A DNA stretch of 64,000 bases from a virus, in the IMG/VR virus record IMGVR_UViG_3300044984_001421, positions 21,368 to 85,367 of that record; one strand, written 5' to 3'. The translations under genes were made by a program, and so were the position numbers. This document shows positions 8,141 through 16,900 of this stretch, in pieces; position 1 is the first letter of the stretch; the number at the start of each line of letters is the position of its first letter. The notes under the pieces are model-generated. The model saw nothing but the letters and a program-made list of their open reading frames with translations. It was not told the origin of the DNA and searched no databases.

Positions 8141-8907
8141 CTGATACCGTGGATCGCATCCCGCAACGCGTCCAGCTTGTCATCGATGCCATCGTGCAAC
8201 TTCTGGGTATCAACAGAAGTGCTCTGAGACAACCCATCCGCAGAAATAGAACCAGACTGCGGGAAGAACATGCCGTCAATGATGCGCAGCAGCGCCATCT
8301 TCTTGATGACATCCAGCAGGTCCGGATAGTTGTTCACGGCATCAGTCAATCCAGCCGTATAGCGAATCCTGACCATGTGCGGAACAGATCGCCCGCCGCC
8401 AATGATCTGCATCAGGTGCATGGCAATCGGCGTCGCCATCGATGCGCCGGTCGGTACGATGCGAATTTGTCCGTATTTGCGATCCATGCGTATCCAGTCG
8501 GCGGCGATGTCGAACGGGTGCGATGCGACAGCGGGGAAAACCATCTGAATGCTTTGCACGGCGATGATCGGCTTCTGGCGAGTTACGATAAAGCCCCACT
8601 TGTCGTTCTGGAACATATCTGGCTCGTAGTCATACGCAGCCTCGACCAGATGTGGGACGGTCGTGGTGACCGGCTCCGGGCCATCGCTCACCGTAGTCAG
8701 CGCGGCTATTTCGTCATCTGTCGGGTCGCCAGCAAATATCTGCGTCGGCTCGAACAGCACGCGCAACTGACGCGACGCATCCGCCTCTGCGGCTTTGTAC
8801 TGCGACCATAGGAAGCCCGCTTCATACGAACTTGGCATGGGCATAGCCATGCGGTTCAGAGAGGCTTGTAGCGCGGTTTCTGCATCAATTTGTGAAAGTA
8901 GCGGCAT
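8125..8907 (-). CDS. Head-tail connector protein
   Basis: 260 residues. It contains NKWGFIVTRQKPIIAVQSIQ, then DRKYGQIRIVPTGA and a C-terminal helix-rich part, in the manner of phage head-tail adaptor/completion proteins. A ribosome-binding site (AAAGGATGTTCGT) lies directly after a TCGTGACG element. It is the first gene of the neck operon and would sit at the portal-tail junction. Assignment is by context and general similarity. Confidence 0.6.
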   Translation of the reverse strand: MPLLSQIDAETALQASLNRMAMPMPSSYEAGFLWSQYKAAEADASRQLRVLFEPTQIFAGDPTDDEIAALTTVSDGPEPVTTTVPHLVEAAYDYEPDMFQNDKWGFIVTRQKPIIAVQSIQMVFPAVASHPFDIAADWIRMDRKYGQIRIVPTGASMATPIAMHLMQIIGGGRSVPHMVRIRYTAGLTDAVNNYPDLLDVIKKMALLRIIDGMFFPQSGSISADGLSQSTSVDTQKLHDGIDDKLDALRDAIHGIRCMFV

Positions 8908-8912
8908 ACGAA

Positions 8913-8930
8913 CATCCTTTCGTCACGACA
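8913..8930 (-). promoter_or_regulatory. TCGTGACG gene-junction motif
   Basis: Reads TGTCGTGACGAAAGGATG, core 8921-8928. It begins right after the T-tract of a terminator and ends against the ribosome-binding site of the connector gene, so the whole signal between terminator and start codon is about 25 bases. Confidence 0.65.
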
Positions 8931-8933
8931 AAC

Positions 8934-8961
8934 AAAAAGGGCCACCGAAGTGGCCCTTTTT
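8934..8961 (-). terminator. Rho-independent terminator (bidirectional)
   Basis: Stem GGGCCAC/GTGGCCC with a CGAA loop, flanked by five A and six T bases. It follows the stop of the 65-residue gene and precedes the connector gene. Confidence 0.88.
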
Positions 8962-8975
8962 TGTGAGCTTGCGGA

Positions 8976-9173
8976 TTAACGCTCGCTCAAGGTTTTGACG
9001 CTATGTGCCGACACAAACGTGGTCGCTGTAACGCCACCGTCCAGGTCAAGCTTCGCCATCGCAGCGTTGTGCGCCACGATCAGCTCGTCAATAACATCAC
9101 CAAGCTTCACCTTTGCTGCTGTGGGAGACATTCTGTTCAGGTCAGATTTGAAATTGCGTTTCGGCATATCCAT
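8976..9173 (-). CDS. Small head-region protein
   Basis: 65 residues from the ATG at 9173, which overlaps the upstream stop as TGATG. A GTG three bases earlier is possible. It contains KLGDVIDELIVAHNAAMAKLD followed by a 'GVTATTFVSAHSVKTLSER' end. Short proteins of this kind are common beside phage capsid genes and may decorate the head. No motif proves this. Confidence 0.65.
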   Translation of the reverse strand: MDMPKRNFKSDLNRMSPTAAKVKLGDVIDELIVAHNAAMAKLDLDGGVTATTFVSAHSVKTLSER

Positions 9174-9361
9174 CACTCACCGCCTTTCTTTTTTGTGGCA
9201 GGCTTTTCTTCAACGGGTTCAAGCGTGTAGCCCGGTATTCCATTGAATTGAGCAGCCGCGTCATCTTCCATCACCGACTCAACGCCACCTTCAACGGATT
9301 CGAACTCGATGCCGTTGATGTTGGTGGACGCATTCGGTAACTTGCATGTTACTTTGATCAT
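9173..9361 (-). CDS. Small acidic head-region protein
   Basis: 62 residues, MIKVTCKLPNASTNINGIEF onward, with a Lys-rich end (EEKPATKKKGGE). It has a good ribosome-binding site (AAAGGAGATCAAAG before ATG). The ATG overlaps the stop of the endonuclease-like gene, and a TCGTGACG element lies about 40 bases upstream inside that gene. Possibly a head or neck accessory protein. Confidence 0.65.
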   Translation of the reverse strand: MIKVTCKLPNASTNINGIEFESVEGGVESVMEDDAAAQFNGIPGYTLEPVEEKPATKKKGGE

Positions 9362-10305
9362 CTTTGATCTCCTTTGTTTGAGATGAACGCATTTATGACG
9401 TCACGACTGAATAACTCGGTGTTTCCGTTCTCCATTATTGGCGGGCCTTGGTATTTGAGATGTGCAAAGTCGCGGTGGAATTGGCGCTCGGCAGCGCGAG
9501 CGTGTTCACCGCGAGTGAAGCGAACCTCATGGACCACTTTTGCATTTATCCCGTCACCCAGGCCAAGCCCTTGCTTCCTGAGTTTTGCCGTCCGGTTCGT
9601 TATCCCGATCTTGCACAACACATCCCCACCAGGGAGGGTGAACTCCATGCAGTACAGGATGGCTGGCTTGTCGCCATCAAATCCGTATTTGCCAAGATCC
9701 ATGTGCGCGCAGGCTTCTTCAAGGTAGCCATGCTCTATGGCGTGTTTGTAAGCGCCAGGACACCCGGAATGAAACAGGCTTCGTGTTACAAACTTTCTGG
9801 CGATCAAGAGAGCAGAAGTCTTATGCCAAGATGTTTTTGCATCCATGTGCCCAGATACAGCATCCATCAATCCGCTCCTCATCGCGTAGACGTATGCCGA
9901 TACGTTTCCTCTTCTGAACGCCGCGCGAGTTGTGTACTTTCTCGCCTCATGCGTGATTTTTTCTAAATCCCATAGTGGGTATGTTGGTGCCATGTGAGCG
10001 CATGCTTCATCCAGGAATCCATTGTCCTTTGCATGACAGTATGCCCCTGAACATTTACGCTTGAACTCACTTTTGCTTTTGTGTTTCAGCCCTTCCGTAA
10101 GCGCGGATGCCTTGTCCCAGCGAACATCCGAGTAAACCAAAGATATTTGCATGTGCGAGCAAATGCTATCCAGAATTCCGAGTCGCCATGCAAACATGTA
10201 CGCTGACTGCGAGTGGCGAGCAAACTCAGAGCGGGCTGAGAACTTCATCGCCTCAAGGCTTGCTGACTCAATTGTGAATCGCTTCTTGCGTTTTTTCTTT
10301 TCCAT
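9358..10305 (-). CDS. Homing-endonuclease-like protein (T5orf172/GIY-YIG-type C-terminus)
   Basis: 315 residues. The N-terminal two thirds are four copies of a ~40-residue unit ending in 'GAY..A...G.LDEACAHM', probably DNA-binding modules. The C-terminal part contains VLCKIGITNRTAKLRKQGLG, then a conserved-looking RAAERQFHRDF and GNTELF. This matches T5orf172/GIY-YIG-like nucleases, where the K-I-G-x-T strand is diagnostic. It separates the capsid gene from small head genes, follows a terminator, and overlaps the next ATG. It is most likely a free-standing homing endonuclease inserted in the head operon. Confidence 0.72.
   Translation of the reverse strand: MEKKKRKKRFTIESASLEAMKFSARSEFARHSQSAYMFAWRLGILDSICSHMQISLVYSDVRWDKASALTEGLKHKSKSEFKRKCSGAYCHAKDNGFLDEACAHMAPTYPLWDLEKITHEARKYTTRAAFRRGNVSAYVYAMRSGLMDAVSGHMDAKTSWHKTSALLIARKFVTRSLFHSGCPGAYKHAIEHGYLEEACAHMDLGKYGFDGDKPAILYCMEFTLPGGDVLCKIGITNRTAKLRKQGLGLGDGINAKVVHEVRFTRGEHARAAERQFHRDFAHLKYQGPPIMENGNTELFSRDVINAFISNKGDQR
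9391..9408 (-). promoter_or_regulatory. TCGTGACG motif inside the endonuclease-like gene
   Basis: Reads AGTCGTGACGTCATAAAT, core 9399-9406, encoding part of ...LFSRDVI. It lies about 40 bases before the ATG at 9361 and could drive the two small head genes. Confidence 0.45.
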
Positions 10306-10316
10306 CTCGTCACCAA
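10300..10316 (-). promoter_or_regulatory. Degenerate TCGTGACG motif
   Basis: Reads TTGGTGACGAGATGGAA (GTGACG kept). It lies directly after a terminator T-tract and next to the ATG of the endonuclease-like gene. The arrangement is the same as at 8913-8961. Confidence 0.45.
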
Positions 10317-10322
10317 AACAAA

Positions 10323-10344
10323 ACTGGCCGGATAGCCGGCCAGT
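10323..10344 (-). terminator. Rho-independent terminator after capsid gene
   Basis: A 9-bp stem ACTGGCCGG/CCGGCCAGT with an ATAG loop. It is followed on the - strand by TTTTGTTTT and lies 30 bases past the capsid stop. Confidence 0.88.
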
Positions 10345-10373
10345 GATGTGAGCATACTTCTAGTGCGTTAAGG

Positions 10374-11816
10374 TCAGAACGGACGCCAAGCTGAGCCTGT
10401 TGGCACAATATTGGTGATCAGGACATGCTGACGACGCTTGGTGATGCGCAGGTAACCGCACACCATTTGCAGCCAGGGGATGATCGGGCTACGAACCGCT
10501 GCCATCGGGATCTTCATCATCGGCAGGAACTGCTTCCAGGAGATGGCGTGATCCGATGTGTTCATGTTCAACACATAGGCGGTCGTGGTTCCGGGAATGT
10601 CCAGGTTTTCATCAACCACGACGGTGGTCGCACCAGCCTTGGCAACGCGGGTCATTTCGCGGAAGTCAGTAACAGCATTCGTGCCGTTCAGACGCGAGCG
10701 ATAGATCACGTAACCAGTCTCAGTGCCGCCAGGAGACGCAGTGATGGTCAGGGTGCATTTCTGCGCCGTTGCAATCGCCTGCTGGGCAGTGATCACGCCG
10801 GTGGATTGACCCTTGGCATTGATGCCGGTAACCAAGTAGTAGTAGTTGCCAGCTTGGCCGGCAGCGAACTTGTTGGCAGTGGTGCCAGCAGCAACAGCGA
10901 GCGTGCAACTTGCAGGCTTGAAGATGTTGTTGTTTGCGGCAGTGGCGGAATACTTCACCTCGAAAGGCTTCTGCAGGCGCTCGTCACGGATGAAGACGTC
11001 CTGGTTGGTGGCAATCGCACCGTAGGAAGTCTGAATGGCGCGCACATGAGTGCCGAGGGATACGCTGTTCGGCGTATTGTCCAAGGCGACACGGAAGGCC
11101 GGGTCGAGCTTCGAATTCAGGTCGGTCTGAACGCTGGTCGAACAGAAGATGTCGGTCGGTGTGCCGAAGTTGTCGATACCGAAGATGGTCTCGGCAGCCT
11201 TGGCAATCGGCTCAACGGAATCCAAGGCAGCGCCGCGCATGTCGATGACATGATCGGTGGAGCCAAGACCCTTGATCTGAGTGCGAACGCCGTTGAACTC
11301 GGTCGGAACGATGATGTCGTTGCCTTCCCAGCACAGGTATTCGATGTCGGTCAGCAGTTGCTTCGCGCCGTTGCTGGCTTCCATGGCCTGGGCATCCACG
11401 ATGTTGTTCTGGTGTTGCAGAACAATCGGGATTTTCCGGTAGGTGGACAGGTACTTGACCTTTCCAACCATGCGAGCGTAGTCGCCATTCGCCTCTTCAG
11501 CGTCGCCGTCTTCGGTGTTTGTCGTGCCACCCAAGAATCCGCCGACAGAATACTGTTCGGTCCATTCATCGATGGTCGCGGTTGCGCCAGGCTTCTGCAG
11601 TTTGTTGAACAGGACGAAATGCTTGTTGTCCTGAACGGTTGCCTGCATCGTGGTATCCAGAGACTGGATACGCAGCGCGCCGCCACCAGTCAAAGATGCA
11701 ACGTCAGTGCCGTAGCCAGCGGTAAGGGATTTCTGCAGTTCGGCAAGCTCTTGCATGCCGATCTCGCCGCCCATGGTCTGGCCGGCTCCCGGATTGTTCA
11801 TCAAATTGTCGAGCAT
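10374..11816 (-). CDS. Major capsid protein
   Basis: 480 residues. It is placed after the protease and scaffold-like genes, the standard head-gene order, and is followed by its own terminator. The sequence includes YLSTYRKIPIVLQHQNN and DSVEPIAKAAETIFGIDNFG, with a central region consistent with a phage capsid shell protein. Residues ~33-55 carry AGYGTDVASLTGGGALR, a segment also found in the prohead protease. A mid-chain insertion around residues 295-370 looks like an Ig-like domain (YYYLVTGINAKGQ ... ETGYVIYRS), which may be displayed on the capsid surface. Confidence 0.82.
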   Translation of the reverse strand: MLDNLMNNPGAGQTMGGEIGMQELAELQKSLTAGYGTDVASLTGGGALRIQSLDTTMQATVQDNKHFVLFNKLQKPGATATIDEWTEQYSVGGFLGGTTNTEDGDAEEANGDYARMVGKVKYLSTYRKIPIVLQHQNNIVDAQAMEASNGAKQLLTDIEYLCWEGNDIIVPTEFNGVRTQIKGLGSTDHVIDMRGAALDSVEPIAKAAETIFGIDNFGTPTDIFCSTSVQTDLNSKLDPAFRVALDNTPNSVSLGTHVRAIQTSYGAIATNQDVFIRDERLQKPFEVKYSATAANNNIFKPASCTLAVAAGTTANKFAAGQAGNYYYLVTGINAKGQSTGVITAQQAIATAQKCTLTITASPGGTETGYVIYRSRLNGTNAVTDFREMTRVAKAGATTVVVDENLDIPGTTTAYVLNMNTSDHAISWKQFLPMMKIPMAAVRSPIIPWLQMVCGYLRITKRRQHVLITNIVPTGSAWRPF

Positions 11817-11847
11817 AATGTCTCCTGATAACTCGGTTTATGAAAAT

Positions 11848-12468
11848 TTACTCGGGGAGCCGAGCAAGAATGTCGCCGGGAACGGTCAGACCGTTCTCGA
11901 CAGCAACGTTGGCGCGGGCGACATCGAGTGCAGTGATGCTTCCGGCCTTTTGTGCGGTAAGACACTTCGCCATCAGGTCGCCGCTGGTAGGCTGCGGGTC
12001 TTCGGATTTGGCAAGCGTCGATGTCTTCTCGGAGATGGTCAGAACAGTCTTGCGACCACGACCTTCGCCACTCAGATCGCTCACACTCTTCTTGAGCGAT
12101 GCGATCTCGGCGGTTTGAGACTTGAGCATGTCGGCAATCAAGCCGAGAGACTTACCAAGGTGCTCGCGGTTTTCAGCGTCAGTGGACTCAATGCCATCCA
12201 TGCGCGCAGTCATCGACTTGATCAGCGCAGTTGCGTCGTAGGCGCGGACCTTCTCACCATCGCGTTCCATGCTGTAGCTTTTGCCGAGAACCTCGTCTTC
12301 ACCTTCGGCATCGCCGTCAGTGTCGCCGTCAGTATCGCCGTCGCCGTCCTTGTCTTCATCTTCGTCAACGCCTGCAGCGTTGGCGATTTTCTCGTCTGTT
12401 TCTTTGCCTTCGTCTTGCGACTTAGCAAGCAGTTCGAGGTCTTGGGCCAGCTTGTCGAATTCGCTCAT
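11848..12468 (-). CDS. Scaffold-like acidic protein
   Basis: 206 residues from the ATG at 12468 (MSEFDKLAQDLELLAK). That start has GGAG upstream and overlaps the protease stop as ATGA. A run of Asp/Gly/Glu repeats (DEDKDGDGDTDGDTDGD) is followed by helical, coiled-coil-like sequence (IADMLKSQTAEIASLKKSVS). Acidic, helical proteins between protease and capsid genes are usually scaffolds that shape the prohead and are removed by the protease. The call is by position and composition. Confidence 0.65.
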   Translation of the reverse strand: MSEFDKLAQDLELLAKSQDEGKETDEKIANAAGVDEDEDKDGDGDTDGDTDGDAEGEDEVLGKSYSMERDGEKVRAYDATALIKSMTARMDGIESTDAENREHLGKSLGLIADMLKSQTAEIASLKKSVSDLSGEGRGRKTVLTISEKTSTLAKSEDPQPTSGDLMAKCLTAQKAGSITALDVARANVAVENGLTVPGDILARLPE

Positions 12469-13310
12469 TTGCGTCTCCATGTTTTCAAATCATTAAGGAA
12501 CCGCTCGACCATCTTTTTCGCCTCTGTCGCATCCATCCCGAACGTGTCAGAGACGAACTTAGTGAGCGAAGCAGGGTCGCGCTTGGGGAGAATGCTGCTG
12601 TCACGACTACGCAACATGCCAGCAAGCTTGTTGCGGAATACGTTGTAAACACCGTCATCGAGTGACTGCGCACGCAGCGCACCGCCGCCCGTCAGCGTCG
12701 CGGAATCGGTGCCGTAGCCAGCCTCAAGACCTTTCAGGACGAAAGCGTTCATGGACTTGGCGAAGACACCGAATGGCGATGTCGAGACGTTTGGAATGTG
12801 CTGGTTGACCGGCGTGCGAGACAGCGCGACGTTTGACCATCTCACCTTTTCCACACAGGTGACCGCGTTCTTGGTTTCAGGATCAATCCGGGTGGACTTC
12901 GCCAGGACAGAGCCACCGACAGACGGATACCAGCGCGCAGGCGGCGAAAGCTCGGTGAGCGACGCCCATACCATGTTCGCGTTTGCAGCCAGGGCTGTGT
13001 CACCCTTGTAGAGTTGCGCCTTGACGAAGGTCGTCTTGTCGTTGATCACGACATCGGTCGGCATGCCGATTTCATAGTTCTCCGGATTGGCGATTCCAGA
13101 ACCGGTGCGCTTGCCGAGGATGGTCAGGTGGTCAAGGTCGACGTTGCCGTACTTCTTGTAGAACTCGGCAGACTCGGCCAGCGCTTTCGACAGCACGCGC
13201 TCGCCTTGCTGGTCGATGCCTTCATTGCTGGCTTCAAAGAAGACGAAGCGCTCGCCGCCAATTTCATGCGGCGTCGCCTTGAGAAAGTCGAAGGCAATGA
13301 AGTCGTTCAT
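12465..13310 (-). CDS. Prohead protease
   Basis: 281 residues. It shows the phage prohead protease pattern: NVDLDHLTI with the catalytic-type His, then WYPSVGGSVLAK, and VRWSNVALSRTPVN with a conserved Ser/Thr region. The fold is expected to be herpesvirus-protease-like. It would cut scaffold and capsid N-termini, and perhaps packaged internal proteins. The C-terminal third contains AGYGTDSATLTGGGALR, shared with the capsid N-terminus. It starts in a TAATG overlap with the preceding tagged protein and ends in an ATGA overlap with the scaffold-like gene. Confidence 0.78.
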   Translation of the reverse strand: MNDFIAFDFLKATPHEIGGERFVFFEASNEGIDQQGERVLSKALAESAEFYKKYGNVDLDHLTILGKRTGSGIANPENYEIGMPTDVVINDKTTFVKAQLYKGDTALAANANMVWASLTELSPPARWYPSVGGSVLAKSTRIDPETKNAVTCVEKVRWSNVALSRTPVNQHIPNVSTSPFGVFAKSMNAFVLKGLEAGYGTDSATLTGGGALRAQSLDDGVYNVFRNKLAGMLRSRDSSILPKRDPASLTKFVSDTFGMDATEAKKMVERFLNDLKTWRRK

Positions 13311-13942
13311 TATTTACCACCAGCCTTGTCATAGGCTTCTTTGACCATCTTTGTTTCAGAGCCAAATTTCGGATTGGCGTGATGGATCGTGAGTTCGTTG
13401 TTCTTGAATGTGGCGACATGCCCGTCCTGGTGGACCATGACGTCATGCTTGTCGCCATCCATAAAGCCCATCTTTCCCTTGTGGACGCGCCAGCCTTGAT
13501 CTCCCATGGCATCCATGGTGTCGACGTGCCGACCGCCGCCAGTCCGCATCGTGACGACTGTCTTTCCGTCAGCCCCAGACTTCGAATGAACCCACCCAGC
13601 ATCCTCTGCTTCATTGCCACCTGTCAGGCGGCTTTGAAGGTCAGAAACAGCCTTCGGAGGGGTGATCGAGTTGCCTTCAGGCTTTTTCGCTATGTGGCTT
13701 GACGAATCTTTTCCGCCATTGGCAAAAATGTAATTGCCGACGTGGTTGGTGCCAGACCAGGCATGAACAACGCCTTTCTTCGCATCCTTTTTGAAGTCGA
13801 CGTTTCCGTGAACGGACTTGACTCCGGATACCCATTCGTCATGAGACATCTTCGTGCGTTTGTCGTCGTGAGCCTGAACGACAGCGCCATCCTTCCGGGT
13901 GTACGCATCGATATGGCTCTTGAGTAGGGTGAACTGATTCAT
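13310..13942 (-). CDS. Probable internal virion protein with LKSHIxAYTRKDG tag
   Basis: 210 residues from the ATG at 13942, preceded by CAGGAG. Residues 6-22 read LLKSHIDAYTRKDGAVV and are followed by QAHDDKRTK. The same N-terminus begins two other proteins in this window. The remainder is His/Gly/Lys-rich, with no family I recognise (HVDTMDAMGDQGWRVHKGKM). The gene is translationally coupled to the prohead protease. I infer that the tag directs packaging or processing. Confidence 0.7.
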   Translation of the reverse strand: MNQFTLLKSHIDAYTRKDGAVVQAHDDKRTKMSHDEWVSGVKSVHGNVDFKKDAKKGVVHAWSGTNHVGNYIFANGGKDSSSHIAKKPEGNSITPPKAVSDLQSRLTGGNEAEDAGWVHSKSGADGKTVVTMRTGGGRHVDTMDAMGDQGWRVHKGKMGFMDGDKHDVMVHQDGHVATFKNNELTIHHANPKFGSETKMVKEAYDKAGGK

Positions 13943-13964
13943 GCACGGCTCCTGAATATGGAGC

Positions 13965-13982
13965 CAGCATTGCGTCACGACT
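13965..13982 (-). promoter_or_regulatory. TCGTGACG gene-junction motif
   Basis: Reads AGTCGTGACGCAATGCTG, core 13973-13980. It abuts the stop codon of the SNF2 polyvalent gene and lies about 30 bases before the next ATG. Confidence 0.62.
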
Positions 13983-16900
13983 TAGAACATGGATGCCTGC
14001 GGCTGATCAGTCTTTGGCTTGATGAAAGACGCAATCCCTGTGTCGTCCAGCCCATCCATCGGGTCGGTCATAAACTCGCGCAGCATGTGCTTCTTCGCCA
14101 GGCGGTCGCGCGCAGCCTTCTCGGATTTGTGATTGGCAACAACATCCAGCAATTCGACGTTGTTCTTCTGTCCGAGCCGGTGGATTCGCGCATTGCGCTG
14201 ACCGTGGACCATGGCGGTATTCGGCGAGTCGTGCTGGATAAGCCAATTTCCGCGCTGGAGGTTGAGTCCAACGGCTGCCGCGTCAGACGCGACCATGATG
14301 TCCGCCGATGCTTCTCCGCTCTCCGGGTTGAACTGCTTGCGCTTGGCATCCTTGTCCTGCGCCGAGTCAGATCCGGTGATGGTGACGACGCGATGGCCGG
14401 CAGCCTTCAGGCGCTTCTCGATTTCAGCAACGGCAGCGCGACTGTGCGCGAACACAACGCCGGGCTTGCCTTTGCGCGCGCCGACCAGTTCCATGACCTT
14501 GTCGATCTTGGCGTTATCCGGGTGAGTGTTGATGATGCGCGATGCGGCGGATTCCTTGATGATGCCAAGCGACTCCTGGATGTTCTTGGCGATCGCTTCG
14601 TGCTGTTCTTCCGGTACCCCGTCGAAGGAGTCCGGGCTGATCGCCTTGCAGGATGCGACATCGACCTTGCCGGCCGTTTTTGCCGCCTTGGCTTTCGACA
14701 TCGACTTGTCGAGCGCAGCAAGTGCTGACTTCTGGCCGGCAGACAGTTCGACTTGATGGACTTCATGCTGCGCGTCGACGTCTGGCGCGATAGTGTTTGA
14801 GATTACGTGGCGGGCCATTTCGCGCTTTAGCGCAGCCTTTGCAGCAATGGTGTCGCCGCCGTACTTGCGCATGAATGCTGCGCGGTCTCCGTAACGCTCG
14901 CGGTCCATTTTCGCCATGACGTCGTGAATTTCAGAACTGTCGTTCTTGATCGGATCGCCAGATCCGTAGACGTGGTATTCGGCATTATCAGAGACGGCAT
15001 CGATCACGTTCGACCGAGCAGAATTCTCCTTTCCGGCACGATTTACGATCTGGTGCGCTTCATCGACCATGGTAGCGTCGAAGTTCATGCCTTCCTTGTC
15101 CATCACTTCCTTGGCCCAGGTCTTGCGCTCGGCCGGCGTCATGGCAGACAGCTTGGCGTTCATTTCTGACTCGGTGATGCCGGCGTGCTTGGCACCCAGG
15201 TGCTGCATGTCGGCGCGGAACGATTCGTGCGTCATCACCGCGAAGTGATGGTCCGGATTCTTGTAGGCGGCAATCCGCTCTGCCTGCGACGCGCCCGGCT
15301 GACAGTGCCAGTTGAACTTGCCAGGCTCCAGGTAGCGCAGAGCCTCGCCGCCAAATTGCCCCTGGACGACAGAAGGCACCAGCATCAGCGCCCGCTTGAT
15401 CTTGCCGGTTTCGTGCAAGTGCGAGAACGCGCCCAGGTAGATGCCGGTCTTTCCGGAGCCGGCACCGTAGGACAGAACCGTCCGCTTGTTGGCTTCGATG
15501 TGCTTGATGGCACGCTGCTGCGGCGTGTACTTGTCGTTCATCGACGGCTGCCACAGCTTCGTCGGATGCCCTGGTTTGAAGTTCTTCCCGACCACCGACA
15601 TCATGCCGGCGATCTGCTGCTCGGCGGCATGGCCCAGCGTGTGGCGTTCGTCGGCCCCCAGCGGAACCTTTTTCCCGGCGTCAGGAAGATGGTCTTCTTC
15701 GGTCGAGAAGAAACCCATCTGCGACTGTTCGAATGCCGCCTTGGCTTCCTGCTGCGCCTCGATCTTGTCTGCAACAGATCCTGATGAGTACTTGCCACCG
15801 GCACGCTCGCGCAGAGAATCCACCAGCGCGCGATGCGATTCCTCACGCTTGGCACGTGCGGCAGGATCGACTGCATCCAGGTGGTTCAAGTTGCCAGCGA
15901 TAACCGTCTTGCCGACCTTGAGCGGGTTCTTCTTGTTGAGCGTGTTGTGGACTTCTGCAAACTTGCTGACAACATGGGAGCGGACCAAGTCCTGCACCGA
16001 CTTGATGGCATTCTCCGGGCTGCCCATGATGCCGACGTACTTGTTCCAGTCCAGGCCGGAAGAACCAGCAACCTGCGACAGTTCGTCACGCTTGGCATTC
16101 CAGGCTGACCACTCCGGCGTCGTGGACGTCTCGCCGAACATATCGACGGATTCCTTCTCCGGCTCGTTGGCAAGGTGCGCCTCATGTTCGTCGCGCGCCG
16201 CCTTGCCGGCTTCGTCCACTTTCGCCAGATTCTCGTTGAACCACTTCCGGAGTCCAGTGCGCTCCTGCGCAGACAGGTCGCCGATGGGCTTGAACGCTGC
16301 GACACCTTCCGGCGTTTCAGACAGCGCACGATGCAAAGCATCGACGGATTTCTGGTTGATCTCGATCTTCTGCCGATGCAGCGGAGAGCGGTCGCCGCCC
16401 ATCTTCCCAACATAGTCGTCGGCCATTTTCTCGAACTCGCCAGCCAGGCTCTCGACCGGGCGCATCTTGCCGTCTTCACTCTTGAGCGGAGCAACAGAGT
16501 CGAGCGCAGCACGGTAGGCTTCAGGGTCGCCAGACTTGGCATGGAAGTCGCCAGACTGGATATCGGCCAGGATGTCTGCGGGTGAATCGCCGTCTGCCGC
16601 GCGCCCGCCGATGTAGTCGCGGAGCGATTGCGCCAGGTCAGCGCCAGGCTTGAACGGTTGCGCCAGGCGTTCAGCGACGCCAGGCTCTGCCTTCATCGCA
16701 AGATCCGGCCGGTTGGCAAAGCCCTTCGGCAGCCAGCCGTCCTCGTCATGCTTTCCGGAGATGATGTCCATGTTCCGGCTGATCTGCTTCATGCCTTCGA
16801 CATCAACAGGCGCAGCAAGTCGGTCCAGACCTTCACCGGTAATCGTGGTGACAAGGTTCCCGTTCACTGATTCCAGCTTGTAGTCGCCAGACTTCAGACC

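Noticed and set aside
10425-11828. 467-codon open frame on the + strand opposite the capsid gene
   Set aside because: A shadow of the capsid gene. No ribosome-binding site and no plausible domain.
12600-12607. GTCGTGAC on the - strand in the protease gene
   Set aside because: Only a partial match, encodes part of RSRDSS, and lies more than 100 bases from the next start codon.
13549-13557. TCGTGACGA on the + strand
   Set aside because: Lies antisense inside the tagged-protein gene, with no gene start nearby and no extended match. One such hit is expected by chance.
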